Below, in pieces: positions 6,013-8,688 of a stretch of DNA of 8,688 bases (positions are counted from its first letter, which is position 1; each line of letters starts with the position of its first letter). Made by a program: the position numbers and the translations under genes. This DNA comes from an uncultured Burkholderiales bacterium. Lineage in GTDB: Bacteria; Pseudomonadota; Gammaproteobacteria; Burkholderiales; Burkholderiaceae. Location of the stretch: contig CALBEV010000165.1 of NCBI GenBank assembly GCA_937891045.1, forward strand, positions 1 through 8,688, in the 5' to 3' direction. The notes under the pieces were generated by a model. The model was not told the DNA's origin. It did no database searches and saw only the letters and a program-made list of their open reading frames with translations.

Positions 6013-6618
6013 ATGAACCGATTCGCGATCCGCGCCAGCGCCTGGATGGCCACAGCGGCCTTGGCGCTCAGCCTGACAGGCTGCGGCTACAACGATTTCC
6101 AGCGCCTGGATGAGCAGACGACATCCGCGTGGTCCGAGGTGCTCAACCAATACCAACGCCGTGCCGATCTGGTGCCCAACATCGTGGCCACCGTCAAAGG
6201 CGAGGCCAATTTCGAGCAAGAAACCCTCACCCAAGTGATCGAGGCCCGAGCCAAAGCCACCAGTTTCCAGATCACCCCCGAGGTGCTGACCAACCCCCAG
6301 GCGCTGCAACAATTTCAGGCCATGCAAGGAGAATTGTCCAGCGCCCTGTCCCGCCTGATGGTGGTGTCCGAGCAATACCCCAACCTCAAAGCCAACCAGG
6401 GCTTTGCCGATTTGCGCGTGCAGCTCGAAGGCACCGAAAACCGCGTCACCGTGGCGCGCAACCGCTACATCGCTGCCGTGAAAGACTACAACGTGTTGGC
6501 CCGCAGCTTTCCTAGCAACCTGACCGCCAAGGTGTTTGGCTACGCGCCCAAGGCCAATTTCACGGTGGCCAATGAAGCGGCGCTCAGTGCGCCACCCAAA
6601 GTGGATTTCGGCAAGTGA
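6013..6618 (+). CDS. lemA: LemA family lipoprotein
   Basis: This is a LemA-family protein of 201 residues; the family's molecular role is not well established. A signal peptide with lipobox LTGC (21-24) predicts lipidation at C24; G25 at position +2 does not signal inner-membrane retention, so outer-membrane anchoring facing the periplasm is likely. The family hallmark NQYQRRADLVPNIVATVKGEA is seen at about 49-69, and the mature part is mainly helical. The ATG at 6013 was chosen because GGAGA (6000-6004) lies eight bases upstream and the signal peptide begins sensibly there; a longer TTG start at 5986 would precede that ribosome site. The stop codon overlaps the GTG start of the next gene (GTGA), and lemA followed by TPM-domain genes is a recurrent arrangement in bacteria, so the three genes probably form an operon. 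TTGACC (5937-5942) is a -35-like box but no good -10 could be placed. Confidence 0.92.
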   Translation: MNRFAIRASAWMATAALALSLTGCGYNDFQRLDEQTTSAWSEVLNQYQRRADLVPNIVATVKGEANFEQETLTQVIEARAKATSFQITPEVLTNPQALQQFQAMQGELSSALSRLMVVSEQYPNLKANQGFADLRVQLEGTENRVTVARNRYIAAVKDYNVLARSFPSNLTAKVFGYAPKANFTVANEAALSAPPKVDFGK

Positions 6619-7577
6619 CGCAGGCGCACATGCGCCAGCAAGCGGCCTGGCCTGCTTGGTCCCGGACTTGGGCCATGTTGTCGCTGTGCGTGGCGCTTGG
6701 GGCCGCAGCCTTGTCGCCTGCATGGGCGCAAGCCTTGCTGCCCGTCCCCGCCCTCACTGCGCGGGTGATGGACCAAACCGGCACCTTGGCTGCCGCTGAT
6801 GTGGCCGCACTTGAGCAGCAGCTGCTGGCCTTTGAGCAGCAGCGCGGCACACAAATCGTGGTCTTGCTGGTGCCCAGCACAGCACCTGAAGACATTGCCG
6901 ATTTCACCCAACGACTGGGTGACAACTGGAAGATTGGTCGCCAGGAGGTCGGCGACGGCCTGTTGCTGGTGGTGGCCCTGAATGACCGGCGCTTGCGCAT
7001 TGCGCCAGCCAAAGCGCTCGAAGGCGCGGTGCCCGACTTGGCCGCCAAGCGCATCATCGATCAAGTGATCACGCCCGCGTTTCGTCAGGGCGATGTGGCC
7101 GGTGGTCTGCGTGCAGGCTTGGCGCATTTGCAAGCCCGCATTGAAGGCGAGGCTTTGCCCCTGCCTGCAGCAAGCACGCAGCGTGTCGACACGGGTGGCG
7201 TGGATTGGCTGGACCTGACCGTTCTCTTGCTCGTTGCCGTGCCCTTGGTGGCCAGCGTGCTGCGCAGCATCTTGGGCAACCGGCTGGGGTCCATGGCTGC
7301 AGCTGGGGCAGCCGGTTTTTTGGCCTGGAACATGACCGGCTTGTTGTGGTTGGCGGGGCTGGCGGGCATGGCCGGCTTGATGACCGCACTGTTCATGCAG
7401 GCTTTGTCCAGCGCGTCGGTCAGCCGCAGTCGACATCGAGGCGGGGCCGGCAACACCGCCGGTTCGGGTGGTTGGGGCCGGGGATCGCATGGTGGCTGGG
7501 GTGGCTCGGGCGGCGGTGGTTTCTCGTCGGGCGGTGGCGGTAATTTTGGGGGCGGCGGCGCCTCCGGGAGCTGGTGA
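6615..7577 (+). CDS. TPM-domain protein, secreted and membrane-anchored (YgcG-like)
   Basis: This 320-residue protein has a signal peptide (about 1-38, cleavage likely at AWA|QA) and a TPM domain (about 45-172). The domain shows VMDQTGTL, GTQIVVLLVPS, GDNWKIG, GDGLLLVVALNDRRLRIA, ALEGAVPD and AAKRIIDQVITPAFRQGD. TPM stands for the founding families (TLP18.3, Psb32, MOLO-1); some members have phosphatase activity, most bacterial ones are uncharacterised. Two hydrophobic stretches (about 200-219 and 226-264) would anchor the protein in the inner membrane with the TPM domain in the periplasm. The C-terminus is Gly/Ser-rich and ends GGGGASGSW, a common tail in this family. The GTG start at 6615 overlaps the lemA stop and has only a weak ribosome site, which fits translational coupling; ATG 6630 is the alternative. 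The stop overlaps the next ATG (TGATG). Confidence 0.9.
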   Translation: MTQAHMRQQAAWPAWSRTWAMLSLCVALGAAALSPAWAQALLPVPALTARVMDQTGTLAAADVAALEQQLLAFEQQRGTQIVVLLVPSTAPEDIADFTQRLGDNWKIGRQEVGDGLLLVVALNDRRLRIAPAKALEGAVPDLAAKRIIDQVITPAFRQGDVAGGLRAGLAHLQARIEGEALPLPAASTQRVDTGGVDWLDLTVLLLVAVPLVASVLRSILGNRLGSMAAAGAAGFLAWNMTGLLWLAGLAGMAGLMTALFMQALSSASVSRSRHRGGAGNTAGSGGWGRGSHGGWGGSGGGGFSSGGGGNFGGGGASGSW

Positions 7578-8125
7578 TGCAAGCACAAGAAGCAATCGGA
7601 CGCCGATGGCTGCGTTGGTGGCGTCACCGCTGGACGCCTGAGCGTGCTGCCGAACACGCCGTGCCGCCCGCCATGGCCGAGCGGCTGCAGGCGCGTGTGA
7701 TGGCCAGCGAGGCGCGCCACACAGGCCAAGTGGTGTTGTGCATCGAAGGGGCACTGCCCAACAGCTACTTGTTTCGTGCTGTGCGCGTGGCCCCAGTGGA
7801 GGCGGTGGTGCGCGAACGCGCCTTGGCCTGGTTCGGCAAACTGCGTGTGTGGGACACCGAGCACAACAACGGCGTGCTGATCTACTTGCAGCTGGCTGAG
7901 CGCAGGGTAGAGATCGTCGCCGACCGGGGCATCAACCGCCATGTGCCAGATGGCCATTGGCAAAACGTGGTGCGGCAATTGGGCACGCAACTGCGTCAGT
8001 CTGATTTTGAAAATGGCCTGACCCAGGCCCTCGAAGAGGTCTCGGCACTGCTGGTCCAGCACTGCCCGCTCCCAGTGGGGCAAGCGCCTTCCAACGAACT
8101 GTGCGACCGGGTGGTGTGGGCATGA
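7577..8125 (+). CDS. Second TPM-domain protein, cytoplasmic
   Basis: This protein of 182 residues carries a divergent TPM domain (about 30-163), with TGQVVLCIEGALP, VWDTEHNNGVLIYLQLAERRVEIVADRGINRHV and a C-terminal helix around LTQALEEVSALL. It has no signal peptide; the N-terminus is instead rich in Trp and Arg (RRWLRWWRHRW, 9-19), so it may sit at the inner face of the membrane. The ATG at 7577 overlaps the preceding stop by one base and has GGGAG (7566-7570) six bases upstream; a GTG at 7574 would be one codon longer. Position right after lemA and the exported TPM gene suggests a shared function, with TPM domains on both sides of the inner membrane. Biochemical activity is unknown. Confidence 0.85.
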   Translation: MQAQEAIGRRWLRWWRHRWTPERAAEHAVPPAMAERLQARVMASEARHTGQVVLCIEGALPNSYLFRAVRVAPVEAVVRERALAWFGKLRVWDTEHNNGVLIYLQLAERRVEIVADRGINRHVPDGHWQNVVRQLGTQLRQSDFENGLTQALEEVSALLVQHCPLPVGQAPSNELCDRVVWA

Positions 8126-8215
8126 CGCAATCACACGCCCTTGACCATCATCCATCAGCCGACAATGCGCCAGGCCATACTCGGCCATCGCGCAGCGCCC
8201 CTTAAGGCCCAAGCC

Positions 8216-8688
8216 ATGCACACTTTCTGGACGGCCTGTGGCCACCAACACCTGACCCTCAATGCACGCGGCTGGCTCAGCGCGAGCCCCGACTATTGGC
8301 GCTTGTGGCTGCAGCGCCCCGAGCTGGCGTTGGTGCCCGAATCGTGCAAGGCCGAAAAGCGTTTGCATGCCGCCCTGACCAAGATGCCCAACATGCAGGT
8401 CACCCCTGCAGACTACAAACATTTCAAGGACGACGATGTCCGTGAAAATTACAAACTGTTTCTGCGCTTTCGCGATGAAGTGGAAAGCGCAGGCTCACTC
8501 GAAGCGGCCTACATGGGCTGGATCCAGAGCGGCAACATCCAGCTGCCGCCCCTGTTCATCGACTTGGTGGTGCAAGCCATCGTATGCAATGTTCTGGCCG
8601 ATGTTCAGGACGCTTGGGTGTGGCGCGCTGCAGAGCTGCTGTTTCGCCGCCAACGCATTACGGTACGCGATGGCCGTGTGCTTTCAGG
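8216..8688 (+). CDS. Conserved protein of unknown function, 3'-truncated by the window edge (DUF6352-like)
   Basis: The frame is open from ATG 8216 to the end of the window (157 complete codons, no stop). AAGG at 8204-8207 lies eight bases upstream. The N-terminus MHTFWTACGHQHL, then NARGWLSASPDYWRLWLQRPELALVPESC and ENYKLFLRFRDEVESAGSLEAAYMG, matches what I remember of the DUF6352 family found in Burkholderiales; this is recall, not a search. No signal peptide or membrane helix is seen, and the protein appears soluble and helical. An upstream in-frame ATG at 8165 is possible but less like the family N-terminus. The gene starts 90 bases after the second TPM gene, so it may or may not belong to that operon. 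Function is unknown. Confidence 0.75.
   Translation, partial: MHTFWTACGHQHLTLNARGWLSASPDYWRLWLQRPELALVPESCKAEKRLHAALTKMPNMQVTPADYKHFKDDDVRENYKLFLRFRDEVESAGSLEAAYMGWIQSGNIQLPPLFIDLVVQAIVCNVLADVQDAWVWRAAELLFRRQRITVRDGRVLS

Noticed and set aside
3981..6053. A 690-codon open frame on the - strand opposite metH
   Set aside because: It is the mirror of a G+C-rich gene whose product is clearly MetH; its translation is rich in His, Gln, Ala and Arg with no recognisable domain.
8126..8215. Small gene or RNA between the second TPM gene and the last gene
   Set aside because: The 90 bases hold no convincing hairpin or frame of their own; ATG 8122 and ATG 8165 lack ribosome sites or family similarity.
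7085..8422. A 445-codon open frame on the - strand opposite the TPM genes
   Set aside because: The translation includes proline-rich low-complexity mirrored from the Gly-rich tail of the + strand gene and has no family resemblance. The + strand genes have strong homology signatures.

Overview
The window looks like an ordinary chromosomal stretch from a betaproteobacterium of the order Burkholderiales, probably Comamonadaceae. This placement is inferred from G+C-rich coding style, a methionine synthase without its homocysteine domain, an S-adenosylhomocysteine (SAH) riboswitch in front of it, and a lemA/TPM/TPM gene set. No phage, transposon, CRISPR array, tRNA or rRNA was seen. All recognised genes lie on the + strand.

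Layout: (1) 2-529 is the 3' part of sucD (succinyl-CoA ligase alpha subunit), closed by a strong hairpin terminator at 592-629. (2) 676-1386 is a TerC/YjbE-family membrane protein. (3) 1477-1959 is a type IV pilin major-subunit gene, followed by a terminator-like hairpin. (4) 1960-2243 is a non-coding stretch with a nested hairpin at 2056-2097 and an AT-rich regulatory region containing a perfect 20-bp palindrome at 2171-2190. (5) 2244-2891 is an orphan FixJ-type response regulator. (6) 2892-3125 is the leader of the methionine synthase gene; it holds a -10-like box, an SAH riboswitch aptamer (3011-3102) and a readable expression platform (3100-3122). (7) 3126-5876 is metH without the homocysteine-binding domain. 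(8) 6013-8125 is a tightly packed operon of a LemA lipoprotein, a secreted or membrane-anchored TPM-domain protein and a second, cytoplasmic TPM-domain protein. (9) From 8216 to the window edge runs the 5' part of a conserved gene that I recall as the DUF6352 family.

The most interesting element is the metH leader. P1, P2 and the pseudoknot of an SAH riboswitch can all be traced. The 3' strand of the pseudoknot overlaps a segment perfectly complementary to the metH ribosome binding site. SAH binding would therefore free the ribosome binding site and switch metH on, so that homocysteine released from SAH is remethylated. The riboswitch class and its ON logic are known; the base-level mechanism here is inferred from the sequence. 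The second point of interest is the palindrome in front of the response regulator gene, a candidate operator, possibly for autoregulation.
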